Below, one piece after another: positions 51,401-62,600 of a DNA stretch of 64,000 nt (position 1 is the first letter of the stretch; each line of letters starts with the position of its first letter). A model generated the notes under the pieces. The model was not told where the DNA came from and ran no database searches. It saw nothing but the letters and a program-made list of their open reading frames with translations. This DNA is from Anseranas semipalmata (taxonomy: Eukaryota; Chordata; Aves; Anseriformes; Anseranatidae): the NCBI GenBank assembly GCA_013399115.1, contig VXAA01001508.1, forward strand, positions 75,552 through 139,551, read 5' to 3'. The position numbers and the translations under genes were made by a program.

Positions 51401-52455
51401 ATCGCTCATTTGCTACTGTTCTGAAACATCACCATGATTCCCGGTTCATAAATAACTCCTGTTCTTTCACTAAGTTCTACCAAATAAAGTGCAAGAAGTT
51501 TCCCTACCAGCCTGCAGTGCGTGACGAGGTACTTGTTACTTACTGCTGCTGACCCAATGTGTTTGTCTCATGTTCCTAAAGCAAATTAACTTTCTTCCCT
51601 CTCTGCCACAGTATTGTTCTCTCAAAAACCTCACCTTCAGGCCCCAGCTCAAACCCTTTCCCATGCTGTATTTCTTCTTGCTGCAAGTGTTTTAGATAAG
51701 TAGATCAAGAGTGGGTGTAGAAACAGGGCAGAAGTCCAAGGCAGAGTTTCTTGTAACAACACAGTTTGACTTGGAAGCAGCTCTCACCATGAGTGTGCAG
51801 TCTCAAAGGGAAAGATCTTAGCAAAAAATAGCTTATCAGCTCACTCCCTTCTCAAGAAAAAATTCCCAATATTTCAGCTCATCTAGGGACTTGTAAAGAA
51901 GCGCCATGCTGCAATGTGAGCTGGGTTCACAGGGCACCATCACCACCACCACCACTGTGGAGTCTCTCCTCTGCTGCTCAGAGCAAGCGTTAAGCTGTTT
52001 TGGTCAATTTAACCCATCTAACATCATTTCACTCTCTCTGCTCTGAAGCCCCTGGTGGGCTCTGTGCTTCATGTGGGCTTGTGCCCAGCATGGCTAGTCA
52101 CGTTTCTGCATGTTGTGTTCAAACATCTGCAGAGCTCTTCTCACCATAGGTCCCAGGGTACCTCGGGATCCTTTAGGGCCTTGGTTCCCCTTCGGCCCCT
52201 CCTTCCCTGGAGCTCCTGTCTCGCCGAGCTGCCCCTGGTAGCCTTTGCTGCCCTGCAGAACAAAAGCACAGACATTAATGCAGGACAAAACAGCTTCTAC
52301 AGATAAATATTAATATATTAATATTTAATATTAATATTAAAGATGAGCAAAGAAAAGGGAGATCCAGAGGAGGAGACGTTATCACTGGGAGATGTTCCTA
52401 CCTTCTGGCCAGGCTTGCCTTTTTCCCCCTGTTTTCCTGGTTTTCCTTCTGGTCC
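30291..52455 (-). CDS. COL27A1, collagen type XXVII alpha-1 chain, 3' part of the gene (partial)
   Basis: This is a fibrillar procollagen of cartilage and other extracellular matrix. Nineteen exons, all phase 0 and mostly 54 or 108 nt, encode 385 residues of Gly-X-Y helix with one interruption. A 9-codon exon ends the helix, and five exons encode a 235-residue fibrillar collagen C-propeptide with eight cysteines. The C-terminal [11 protein letters not shown] and the runs [16 protein letters not shown] and [13 protein letters not shown] identify type XXVII rather than XXIV or the classical fibrillar chains. The start, N-propeptide and about 60% of the helix lie beyond the right edge. The two ORM genes follow in the same orientation. 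Confidence 0.96.
30999..31217 (-). CDS. COL27A1 C-propeptide exon 4 of 5
   Basis: 73 codons from [20 protein letters not shown] to PEVAADDCK, with two cysteines (IHC, DDC). Phase 0 at both ends. Confidence 0.95.
32014..32123 (-). CDS. COL27A1 C-propeptide exon 3 of 5
   Basis: 110 nt encoding [20 protein letters not shown] through CLSPITVSK, with three cysteines. The [12 protein letters not shown] run is a hallmark of fibrillar procollagens and includes Ca2+-binding residues. Confidence 0.95.
32294..32459 (-). CDS. COL27A1 C-propeptide exon 2 of 5
   Basis: 166 nt from [20 protein letters not shown] to [12 protein letters not shown], with two cysteines (RIC, MNC). Ends in phase 1. Confidence 0.95.
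32858..32923 (-). CDS. COL27A1 C-propeptide exon 1 of 5
   Basis: 22 codons [20 protein letters not shown] plus TE. Acceptor CACTAG, donor GTACGA, phase 0. It links the helix end to the fibrillar collagen C-terminal domain. Confidence 0.9.
33163..33189 (-). CDS. COL27A1 last helix exon, 27 nt
   Basis: GPPGIPASF: two triplets end the helix and ASF begins the C-telopeptide. Acceptor TTTCTAG, donor GTAAGT. Confidence 0.88.
33521..33556 (-). CDS. COL27A1 helix exon, 36 nt
   Basis: [12 protein letters not shown], acceptor GTCTTTAG, donor GTACGT. Confidence 0.9.
33949..33966 (-). CDS. COL27A1 helix exon, 18 nt
   Basis: GLQGPR: only two triplets, between a strong TTTATTTCAG acceptor and a GTGAGT donor. 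Too short to stand out as an open frame. Confidence 0.85.
34589..34624 (-). CDS. COL27A1 helix exon, 36 nt
   Basis: [12 protein letters not shown], acceptor TTTAACAG, donor GTAAGT. Confidence 0.9.
35486..35539 (-). CDS. COL27A1 helix exon, 54 nt
   Basis: [18 protein letters not shown], acceptor TTTCTAG, donor GTGAGT. Confidence 0.92.
36011..36073 (-). CDS. COL27A1 helix exon, 63 nt
   Basis: Seven triplets, beginning [13 protein letters not shown] and ending GPPGLM. Acceptor CTTGCAG, donor GTGAGT. Confidence 0.92.
36600..36653 (-). CDS. COL27A1 helix exon, 54 nt
   Basis: [18 protein letters not shown], acceptor ATTTCCAG, donor GTAAGA. Confidence 0.92.
37470..37700 (-). repeat. Degraded CR1-type LINE fragment
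   Basis: On the + strand, GGTTTCCACCACCTC, then GGCTATTCCAG, then CTTACTGTTAGGAAGTTT follow one another in the order of the reverse complement of the CR1 3' region, so the element lies on the - strand. It is well diverged and sits in a COL27A1 intron. Limits are approximate. Confidence 0.55.
38797..38904 (-). CDS. COL27A1 helix exon, 108 nt
   Basis: Twelve triplets from [16 protein letters not shown] to GNPGPKGQP, acceptor TTTTTAG, donor GTGAGT. Confidence 0.92.
40199..40229. repeat. TGGA microsatellite
   Basis: About seven and a half perfect TGGA units in a COL27A1 intron. Confidence 0.95.
40377..40484 (-). CDS. COL27A1 helix exon, 108 nt
   Basis: Twelve triplets from [16 protein letters not shown] to GAQGPPGFK, acceptor TTTTCTAG, donor GTGAGT. 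Confidence 0.92.
40861..40968 (-). CDS. COL27A1 helix exon, 108 nt
   Basis: Twelve triplets from [15 protein letters not shown] to GKDGVPGML, acceptor GATTTTAG, donor GTGAGT. Confidence 0.92.
41045..41098 (-). CDS. COL27A1 helix exon, 54 nt
   Basis: [18 protein letters not shown], acceptor CCTTGCAG, donor GTAGGT. Confidence 0.92.
42652..42705 (-). CDS. COL27A1 helix exon, 54 nt
   Basis: [18 protein letters not shown], acceptor TTTTGTAG, donor GTAGGT. Confidence 0.92.
44054..44107 (-). CDS. COL27A1 helix exon, 54 nt
   Basis: [18 protein letters not shown], acceptor TATTTAAG, donor GTAAGA. Confidence 0.9.
45067..45120 (-). CDS. COL27A1 helix exon, 54 nt
   Basis: [18 protein letters not shown], acceptor TTGTAG, donor GTGAGT. 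Confidence 0.92.
45281..45337 (-). CDS. COL27A1 helix exon, 57 nt, with Gly-X-Y interruption
   Basis: Nineteen codons [19 protein letters not shown]. The extra residue in GKVEG breaks the triplet phase once. The exon is 57 nt instead of 54, so the frame is kept at both splice sites (acceptor CTCACAG, donor GTAAGA). Confidence 0.92.
47002..47023. repeat. AT microsatellite
   Basis: Eleven AT dinucleotides in a COL27A1 intron. Confidence 0.95.
49561..49728. promoter_or_regulatory. AP-1/MARE cluster with a 32-bp inverted repeat, possible intronic enhancer
   Basis: TGAGTCA or TGACTCA occurs four times: 49561-49567, 49599-49605, 49654-49660 and 49701-49707. The second is a near-perfect Maf element (CGCTGACTCAGCA, 12 of 13). 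The last two lie inside the arms (49633-49664 and 49697-49728) of an inverted repeat with 29 of 32 positions matching and a 32-nt spacer. It lies in a COL27A1 intron in a GC-rich patch. The enhancer role is inferred. Confidence 0.55.
50097..50150 (-). CDS. COL27A1 helix exon, 54 nt
   Basis: [18 protein letters not shown], acceptor TCCCACAG, donor GTAAGC. Confidence 0.92.
50456..50509 (-). CDS. COL27A1 helix exon, 54 nt
   Basis: [18 protein letters not shown], acceptor CTCTCCAG, donor GTAAGG. Confidence 0.92.
52145..52252 (-). CDS. COL27A1 helix exon, 108 nt
   Basis: Twelve Gly-X-Y triplets from [16 protein letters not shown] to GSRGTLGPM. Donor GTGAGA. Confidence 0.92.
52303..52341. repeat. 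AT-only patch with repeated TTAATATTA
   Basis: 39 bases of only A and T, with self-complementary TTAATATTAA words, 50 bp upstream of a COL27A1 exon on the gene strand. Confidence 0.8.
52402..52455 (-). CDS. COL27A1 helix exon, 54 nt (first seen in this window)
   Basis: Encodes [18 protein letters not shown] between CTTCTAG and GTAGGA. Phase 0. Confidence 0.92.
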
Positions 52456-55400
52456 CTAGAAGAGCAAAAAAAAAAAAAGCTGTTGGAATGGGAAAGCAAA
52501 GAAATCCCATCCCAACCAGCACCCCAGTTCACTTCCCTGGTGTACACAACCCTGACAGCATCCTCACCCATCCCATCCCATTCCCAAGTGAGCCAACAAG
52601 GAGGCTAAGCCGTCATGGGGGCAAAGACGCAATTCCCAGGTGCTACGGCAGGAGTATGGACAAGTTTGTTCTATGGCTGCTCCAGCACACGGATGAGAAG
52701 GAAACCTCACTGCTCAGAGATGGAAAGATCTCTGTGCCCAGAGATCTGTTTTGCAAAAACAGATACTTGTTTCATTTTCTACCTACCTGCCATACACAGC
52801 TTTTTGGTCACAATGCAAAAGCTTTCCCTCTGTGTTAATATTACTGCAATAAATGGCACGCAGAAATCACAATATACTGATCAGGCACCTAGAAATGCAC
52901 TGGGATGCAAAACTTCAGTTGGGAGCCACAGCAATGACAGAAACGCTGGCCTGCTTTGTGCACCTACATGGGCGTCTCACGTGCAGCAGACCCCACCAGC
53001 CATCCTCGCACGCACACAACTGAAATTAGCTGTGATGAGCAGCTAAGTATAGCACACTCTCCTTAGGGAGCCCAGGGAATTTATTTTTTCAGTGTTTGAC
53101 CCTGTTGGCTGCAGCAAGGCAGACAACATATTTTGGATTTGACAGAAACAAGCAAAAGCATCACTGAAGAAAATAACTCATACTTTCTGGCAATTGCAAC
53201 ATACTTTTCAACAGCATCTACACACCAGCACAGCATCTCTCCCTCCGCACTCCCGCTGCCCAGTTAGGAAGGTATCATTTTCACCACTGTTGATGTTGCA
53301 GAAAAGTATCAGTCTCTCAGGTGAACAAAAGCAACTTATAAAGCAAGCCGTATCTGAAGGTTTTCACTCTGATCTGAAACATGGGCCTCCTAAGTGCCTG
53401 CTCTTAACACAAAGGAGCAATTCAGGCTTATTATAGCCCTGAAGAATTGTGGCAGCTCTTCACTTCCCCAAAGGGAATAGCTCCATTTTACATAAGTCAA
53501 ACACTTCAAGAGCCCACCTTGCCAACACTACCAGAGCTTCACAAAGGACGAGTCTCTGTGAGGACTTCACAGGTCCTGGTCTGTTGTCTCTTCCAGTCTG
53601 CTCGGGGCTTTTGTTTGCTATTTTGTGCTGCCACTTCCCAAGAGAGCACTTTTGGAATTAGTTTCCCACAGACGCTGCCCAGCCGCAACAGGCGATGAAT
53701 TGTGGGTGACAAGCCCCTGGCGTCACCCCCATGATGTACACTTTTGATGGGAGTACAGAGAAATCCTTGCCAATGAAAGCATCCAACTGGGAAGTGGCCA
53801 CCCCTACCCAGCTCTGCAGCTAACCCACCACCAGACGTGGTACCAGGGCACCCAACTTCCCCACGAGCCGGTCGCTGGAAGCATGGCAAAGCAACAGTAA
53901 TGCTCGCAGACCCTGCTCTGCAGCAATACTGTGATGCTTAGTGGCTTGGAAACTGGGACAGTGAATAGTGGTATCACTCACAAAAGTTTACTGTCAAAAC
54001 AAGATGTGAATGAACAAAGATGCAACTGGGATTTCTAATTAGTTGCATAATATTTTTTCCATCAGTCTCCCTGGACTGTGCACTAAGATCTTCTGCAAGT
54101 TCGGGCAACAGATATGTCTTGCAAATTGGAGAAAGCATGTTTTAAGCTAAATCTGTTCCTGGCCCTGGTGATGGCCAAGCTGTCGATCTTCTCCAGCAGA
54201 GTCATTTTGCACATTGAGATGTGCTCCTGAATTCCTGTGATGTAGAACCTCTTGAAACAAATATTTCCACATTAGTTGTATTTGCCTCCCCGGGATGAGG
54301 ATGTTTTACAGCGTTTGTGAAAAATGCAGACAACCCATAGCTCCATCAGAGGAGTAGTACGTATAGCCTGGTCCTCCCACCTGGATGCATCTCCCCTGGA
54401 AGCAATGACTGAAACTCGCTTCTGCCCTGCACCAGGAATATCTTTGCTTCTTGAGAAGACAGTTCAGGTCTTAACTCTTCCCTTCTGAGAAACAAAATTT
54501 CCATGCTGTTCCTAAAATCTGCCAGCATTTGGGTTCATGCTTGTACCCACAATTGTGCAGTGCAGATATAGGGTTACAGTCATCTGGGAGAGGGGGGAAA
54601 AAACAAAACAAAACAAAACCCAACTTTGACAGTCCAAGGCCTGTGCATAAACTTGACCCACAGAAGAAAGTGCAATGTTCAAACAGGGTCTCACTTTCCC
54701 TGGGTTCCTGCAGCTCATCTTTCTGTCTTGGTGGAATCTGGACACAGATATAGGTGCTCATAAACTCCCTGTGCTGGCTTTTCCCCTTCTGATGCATCAG
54801 TCTCAGGGAGCGGGGATGTTCATCTACTCCAGAAGGCTCTCCCGAGTCCTTCAGCTGGGGTGCAGCTCCTTCTTCATCACCGGAGAAAAAAAACTTGGCA
54901 GCATCTCTGCGTCCTGTCAGCGATAGCTGAGCGACCAGCTGTCACTCGTGGAAAACCACAGAGATCTTCCTTTGAGGCTCCCTCACTGCGTTAGCTCTTG
55001 TCAGCCGGTTAAAAGCACTGCTGGTATAAATAAATGGGTCAAACCATGCTGGCAACACCAGCAGCAGAGACGTGGCTTGGATCTTGCAGCCTCAGCCATC
55101 TCCTCGAACGGAGTGAGCTCTATCAGCAAGGGATATTTCTGTGCTCCACCAGCATGCTTTCTAGGACTTTGGCCAGCGGAGCTCTGCTGGTGAGCGGGAA
55201 GCCTACCACATGTCTCATTTTCCTGGATGTGCTTTCTCCAACTGCGCAGGAATTTTGCCCAGATGAATTTAGAGGCCGTTCAACGTTTGTCTGGGGTTCC
55301 CAGATAGGTGGTATCTCTACTCGTGATGTTCCAGATGCAGTTGCTGTTTGTAGCAATCCCAGACGTTCACAGGGCACATACTCAGTGGTTTGCACAGTTC

Positions 55401-58400
55401 CAAGAAATCACCATGCCGTCACATGCCACACGTTACACAGGCAATAACCAGCCCAGCAACAACTTTGGTAGCCTTCAAAAAAGGCCAAATTTTCTTTTTT
55501 CCTGTTCTTCTGGCTCATCTGTCCAGGAATGGAAAAACTGGGGCCAGAACAGGAAAAAAAAATTGATAAATTCAGTGGGATTGTAACTTCATGCAGAGTC
55601 TCCAAAATATATCAGCAATCTAGCATCTTTTGGTACCTCTTTCATTGCAATGTGAAGTTTCCAGGCTTCCTACTGACTTTAGTAGAGACAGCACTAAGGG
55701 GCAGGAACGTAGAAAAGCCTATACATAAGAATAATTCATTCTGTGTTCTTTTTGCTAGATTGAAATCAGTTGGGTTAGTGTGCCAAGGCACTAAACACTC
55801 AACACTTTTATTCTTGGGGTTTGTACACATTTTGCTGTATGCTTTGGGTTACTGGTTTGCTGAAAAAAAAACAAAAACAAAACACAAATCTTCTTTCCAA
55901 GCTTCTTCTGTGAGCAGGATTATTTTTAAATGGTGATTTCTCTTTATATACTGCACTCTTCACTAGAGAAGCATGTCAGTATCTTCCAAAGATGATGGTA
56001 TTTGTGACCAGGGACAGTGGAAAGCAGCAGTTTTTACAATTTCTCATGCCTTCAGGTATGCCAGAATATCCCAGGAAAGCAAAAACATTCATCTTAGGCC
56101 TAGCTTGTTTAAAATTTGATTGCCAGCTTCAGTAAGGAGCCAATTTTATAAGAATTTTTAGTACAGCACTGGATATTCCCCAATGGGAGAAGGTGGATGG
56201 TTTATTTTCCAATGCAAATTGATCAGTTTATAAGGAAAAAAGAGGCTTTCAGCTGCTGATGGCCTTGGCAGTGAAGTCAGATCTCTTGCACAGCAAAGCA
56301 GTCACGTTAATGTGAGCAAATGAGCAGCCCAGCTTTAAATTCTCAAGGCATCAACAGTTGAAATCTATGTTACGACAACAGCATCCAGAAAAACAAAATA
56401 AGGAAGTTGAATGAACTGCAGGGAGATATGCCCCAAGCGGAGCCAAACAAGGTTACGATCCAGACCCAAGCTTCCCCCACATTTAGTGATGCTCTGCTAT
56501 ATATGCACCAGATCTCGGGAAGTGGTTTCCGAGACGTGACTCGCCAGCCTGGTTTGACTCCGGGAGAACCGTGGCTCTTGGCCCTTCAGAGGGCAAGTTT
56601 CTGTTTTTCTTGCAGACTTGCAGCATGGCACAGGAGGGAAGCTCTAGGAGGACACAGTGCCTAGCGAGACACCTTCCCAAGTCCTGTCTCAGGTAGGTTC
56701 AGGACTACTCAAGACCGTTGTGGAGCATGTTTTCAGATGTTTTGGGTGTCAGTAAGAGGAGGTCTGAGGTCACTCCCCCCCTTCCAAAAGTGAAGCAGGA
56801 AGAAACAGAAGAACCAAAATGCAGCCAGGAAGTAAAGAGAAGGAAGTGCCAATGGTGATGGAAAAAATGGTGATAGTTTGGGGCACTGGAAGCAGGAAGG
56901 GCAGAAAAGCTAAAGCAGTAATAAGGCTAGCAAGCATGAAACATAGGATGACCATGCCCATATTGTTCAAGGCCCAGCCAGCTCATTTAAAGGGAAATGA
57001 AAAAGCCCCATATCATTTCCTACTGCTCAGCAATGTCTCCATATGAGAACCTCTACTTAATAAACTTTGATCGAGAGAAGCCTCCCCCCATACAGGACAG
57101 CTCACAAGCACTCAGGAAATTAGTGGGATTATTGGGGCCGGGCATTTGAAGACATAAATGTTTTGGATTTATAAGAAACACATTTCCTAATCTCACTGCC
57201 TAGCAGTAGTTTGGAAGGGGAGGAGACACAGCAGCGGCTCCTGAATGGGCTTGGGAAAGAAGAAAGACTCAACTGTTCTTGAGAAGAAAGACCTGATTGT
57301 ACTGTAAGGTTCAGAGGGGTTTGCTGGGATCACTGGGAAGCAATGGGCTCTTGGGCTGCTTGTGGAAACCTGAGTCGTGAGCACAGGTAGAGCTGGCTGG
57401 CTGAATTCAAAGAAAAAGCAAGTTGGGAAATCCTATATAAAGATCTCAGATGGAAAAACTACAGCTAGCATCACTATGACTTTCTTCTCAGCTGATTTCC
57501 TCAGCTTAAAATGCGGAATCCAAAACAAAATCTTGTACCCCAAACTCCCTGATTTAGAGCAAGTTCTTATCGGCATGCAAATGTTGCTCTGAAATATGCA
57601 ACTTTTGGTTTTGTGGATGGGGAAGTCTATCTGACTCCTTTTTTTCTAAGCAGTCATAGTGCAAGGCAGCAAAGAGAACTCCGTGCAGAACAATGCGGCG
57701 TGCTCGGAGCTGCTCTGGTTTGGTCTGTTGTTTCTGGCAAAATCCCTTTTCCCCCTTTTTTTCTCTATTATTTCCTTATCTCTATGGCAGCACATGGGAC
57801 AAAGGTGCTACTGAAAGGTGGCTCGATGGATGGGTGGGAGGCGCAGGAGAAGTGCAAGCCCTCAGCACCACTGGGCTGGGAAGCTTTCACACAAGATGAC
57901 ACCAAAACGCTCCAAAGAATTGGCCACTTTTGGAAGCTGACAACTGGGAAGAAAGCAATAGAGAGAGCGCTCAGGCAGTATAACTCCTATTTACGCTAAT
58001 GAGCACTACTTAGGTCTTTTTTTTCTCCCACAAACACTAGGGGTTAACATCTTCCTTTTGAAGGACACAAAAGCCCTGGGGTTGTGGAAGAGGAGGGGAA
58101 TGAAATCCTCTCTCGCAATAAGGAGGGGAATCTTGGAGTAACTGCACAAAAAGCGCGTCTCCTTCGTCTGAGTCAGGAAAGAAACCGTGCCAAGTCAACG
58201 GGATTTATTTCAAATTCTGGCTCGTTTCAGCTCCTATTAACTCTAAACGAAGACCAGCTGGGATCAGCCTGCCTTCCCGAGTGGCAGGGACCACGCAGAG
58301 CTGGACGACGCACAGCAAGGACCAGCGGCCCCTGGGCTGCAGGCGGCATGTCCCCGGGGACCGGGAGAGCTCTGCGATTCACCACAGGGTGCCTGGGGCA

Positions 58401-58976
58401 GGGGGGCTGTGGCCTGCTCCAAGGGATTCAGTGCATCGGGTGGGCTGAGTCACAGACACCAGAATAGCAGATGAGGGTAAAAAAACAACAACAAAAACCA
58501 ATAAAAGCTCCCGAACAACAAAATCCAGCACGTACCTCCTCGTAAAATGGGATGTTTAGACTGCCGCAGAAGAAGCTGAACCTGGGGCCGTTGGAGATGC
58601 AGTGACTACTGAAGCAGAAGAAGGGCTGCAGCTGAGAACAGAGTTGCCCGGGGATTACGGCACTGCTTCCAGAAGGGGAAGGAGAACCTGGGGGCTGCAG
58701 CCACGCAGAGGCACTCACCCTGACCCTTGCTGCAGCCCTATTCAAAGCAAAGCGCTTAAGCACGTTTGACTTCATTCCTAAGCAACCCTATTCTCCTTTG
58801 ATTTTTGATGCAAGGCAAATACTTGCTTATGGCTTTCCTGGATATGTGTCCACAAGAGTAATGACACTCAAGGGCTCCAAGGCTATTAAACAATAACACA
58901 CCATGGCCAAGTGCAGCCACCTTCAGCTACAGAAGCTTCGCTCCAGGAACTGGCCCTGCTCTTGGAGCAGGGACTG

Positions 58977-59049
58977 AAAAGGACAGGCGGTAGGGCAGGA
59001 AAAGGACAGGCGGTAGGGCAGGAAAAGGACAGGCGGTAGGGCAGGAAAA
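58977..59049. repeat. 23-bp tandem repeat, three perfect copies
   Basis: The unit AAAA plus GGACAGGCGGTAGGGCAGG occurs three times without a mismatch, followed by AAAAG. The copies being identical suggests a recent expansion. It lies in the long COL27A1 intron. Confidence 0.9.
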
Positions 59050-59626
59050 GCAAGTCCTGCTGTGTCCCCTCCTCCTGCATGGAGGGCATGGCCGTGGCCT
59101 GGGAGCTGGGTCATGCACAAGCCCAGGAGACGCTCAGCTGCTGCAGCAGGGTGCACAGAGCCCATGCCCTTTGACAGTTAAACCTGTCTCAGGGCAGCAT
59201 CCGAGACGTGCCTGGCCCATGGGCCAACACAGCCCACACTGAGCCAGTGCCCAGGGCACAGGAATGGGGCTGGGAGACTCCTGCTCCCCTTCTGCCTCTG
59301 CCACTGAACCTCCTGCATTACCATGGGCAAGTCACCACTACCTTGTGCCTCTACACCTAACGCGTTATTCAAGGGCTGTATTAGGAGTCATGGTACTCGT
59401 TTCCTAGATGAATGGTGCAAGGAGCTCGCTGTTACCTCTGGCACACTGCTGGCTCTGCCACAGCCCTTGCCTGCACGCCGAGCCCTGCGTTCTCCATCCC
59501 TTCCACTGCTCAGCCAGAGGGCAACCCATGTCCTCCAGGAGCTTCTTTAGCAAGGGCTCCATGGGCACCCATACACCAGGGAACAAACCTCAGCTTTTCC
59601 AGGAAACAACAGCTCAGCACATTATC

Positions 59627-59647
59627 AAAAAAAAAAAAAAAAAAAAA
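59627..59647. repeat. 21-base A homopolymer
   Basis: An uninterrupted A run followed by GAAAAAGAA in the long COL27A1 intron. No adjacent SINE or processed pseudogene recognised. Confidence 0.9.
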
Positions 59648-62600
59648 GAAAAAGAATTTATTCCTGCATGGACAACCGAGACTGAAACCAGAAGCGACCC
59701 CTGCATTGTCCTTCGGCAGCCTCAGTATTTTCAGGGAGCCGAGTGCCATGTCACTGCCGTGGCGCTGCCAGCTGTCGCTGAGCTCATGTGTTCGGAGTGA
59801 ATGGCTGGATTCAGCAGCAGCAGAGCAAGGCGCTTTGTTGCAGAAAATCTTTGAATTATGTTTTCAGTGGCAGGAAACAGAAAAGAACAAAGCGAAAAAA
59901 ACCACTCTGGGACAAATTTTGCTGTAAGTGATGTTTGGACAGCTCTATAATAGAGCAGTGTGTCGGATGAGAATTAGCTCCTGCCCGACCCTGCCGTTAC
60001 AGAGCCCAGGAACCAGCCCCATCTCGGATGTGACCACAGTGCGGTGTTTCTGGAGTGAAAATGCTAGCTCAGAGCAGACGGTCCCCCCTGGCCAGCACAT
60101 CTTCCTCCCACTTCAAGATTTTAGCTTGCAGATGATGGAGAAACAAGAACAGGAACATCGGGTGTAAGTCGATGGGAAGGATGCTGTCCTTGGGACACCA
60201 TCCAAGGCTGCACATGGAGTTGCTGCTGCTCTGGGGAGAGACGTAGCTGAGGCCACAGCGCTGGAGCCAAGAGCCATGAGTTCTCCCAGTGCTCCTCGGC
60301 TGAAGAGTGGCTTTGCCCTTTCTAAAGCACTTTGAGTTCTCTCAAACCACTTTCTCAGGTCTCCACTCCGGCCCAGTTCTGCCACTCTACCCTCTGTGAG
60401 AACAAACAAAAGGACTTCGACCTTGTCACACCAGAGCAAAGGGATTTACCAAGCCCCTAGAGATCTTCTGGTCGGCTGGTGCACATCTGCACCACGCAGC
60501 AGGGCCGGCACATGCAGCCAGATCTTCTCTGATGTAATTGTTTATGGCAATTTCTACCATTGGAGCATCTGGCTCAAAGCTTTCCGCGTCCTGACGTGGC
60601 TTGAATGACACTGCAGCTAGAATTTCAGGTTAAAAAGGAAGTGGAAAAAGAAAAGAGCTCAGCTCCCAGTTTTGCTGAACAATGAGGGATTTTCTTGTTT
60701 CAGAGCATGTTGCATTTCATTACCTACAGGCTCTCCAATTGCTTTCCTGGAACTGTAAAAACCTTGCTATCAGATGTCTGCCTTGTATGACAACCAGCAC
60801 ATTACGAAAACCACAGCGCGCAGCTACGGAGAGCAGCTGGAAACCCACCGCCTCCCTCCTGCCAACTGGCTCGGGCCCTTCGCTCAGCCACTGGCGGATC
60901 AGTTCTCCTCCACGGGAAGGGCTGGAGCGCCGTGCTCGCTGCGGGCCGGGAGGAGCAGCAGTGGAGAGGAGCACTTTCAGGAGGGGTTGCTCTCAGTGAC
61001 CACTTGTGTGTGCCCAGGTTGGTGGCTGTACACCACTGACTTCAACCTTTGATTCCTTTCATCCTCTATAGCGGAGAGTGGGATTGACTGGCAGCTGGAT
61101 CCTTTGTAAATGCACATTACTCTCTAAATATGTTGTTTGGGTATTTTGGACTCAATGTCACTGTCTCCTCATACAACTACCAGTTACAATGAGTTAGCTT
61201 TCTATTTTCTTGAACTACACCGTGACACTTGCATTGCTGCTGGACACCTTGCCAGGGTTCGAAGGGCTGTTCTATCTTCCATTCTGCCTACAAACTGCAG
61301 AGATATGTCCTCGTCCTGCCTTGCTCATATGGGAAGCCTGACTCTCCAGAGGACAACTCCTGTTCCCCACGCTGTCGACCCGGGACCTCGACCTTCAGCC
61401 AGTCCCTGATCGGAGATGCCCAAACTGGTGCTCTGCAAGGGAAAGAGATTATCAGCTCCTTGCTGCTCACATGAGCCAACCAGAGGTCAAGTGGCCAAGT
61501 CCAGAAGAGTCAAGATCTAGTGACAGCAACGAGTTTGTATTAGAAGAAATAGGAAACCACTGGGAGGAGATAACAGGTGAGACAGCAGCTCCGAAAAGAT
61601 GCAGATCTCTGATGGATTTCTGAAATCTCAGCCGGACCCCGCACTCAGCTGTATGTTAGTGTTTGAGATGCTCTGACTTCTCGTTCACTAGCAGAGGGAC
61701 AACTGGCAGGAGCAGGACCTGGAGTTGAACGGAGCAGTGTGAACTTGGACGGAGTGACCAAAAGATAGAGTATACTTGTGTATCACAGCTCCAGCTGCCT
61801 CGAGCCCTGCCAACCACAGCTGTGAGACTCATGGCCCATCTCGGTTGCCAGGTTTGTTTGCTGAAATCCACTGGCTTTGAAACGTGTACAAACTACCCCT
61901 GGAGACTTGGCTGGGGCCTCCCTGCTGCTTTTGTTTGAGATTTAAAACCGCAGTGAAAACCAATTTTCAGATATGTTAACACTGGAGATGGCTGAGCCAA
62001 GTTAAAGCTAACGATCTTTGAAAAACGCTTCCTGAGCACCCAGGAAGCTTGGGTGTGCTCAGTCAGTAACGTATCAGCATCAGGACGGCTTTCTGGAAAA
62101 CTGTCTTGCTCAGTAAAACCAGACTTTGCCCTGCTGTGGGGATCAACTGCCAGGTGAAAGCCTCCCTCCTGCATGACCCAGAAGGGCAGAGCAGATCCTT
62201 TACGTTTCCTCCAGCTTTAGCACCTGTGGAGGAGCCCCAGTATGTCCCTTCATCCTGTAGGACTTCAGGGGCCAAAGAAACCGCTATCCCTTTCCATCCC
62301 TTTGGCGGTCCATCGCCAAGTGGTGTGTGAGTTTGTACGAGCCCAGCCAAGTTCTACCTGCTCTGGGGCTACACGGGGAGCTGCCAGCATCAGGCTTTTC
62401 CCCCAGGCCAGTATGCACAAAGCAGGCTGAAAATGCACCAGCAGTAAAGCCAGATCATTTTAGAGCACCCAAGTGCTTCATTTCCTACATCTGTCAAGAG
62501 GACACAATACTGAAGTGTCTTTTTCCTTTAGACATAAGCAAGATTAAGATTAAGACTAAACATCTCCTTGGTGTTAAGGAAAATTCTTCAGGAAGTGGTG

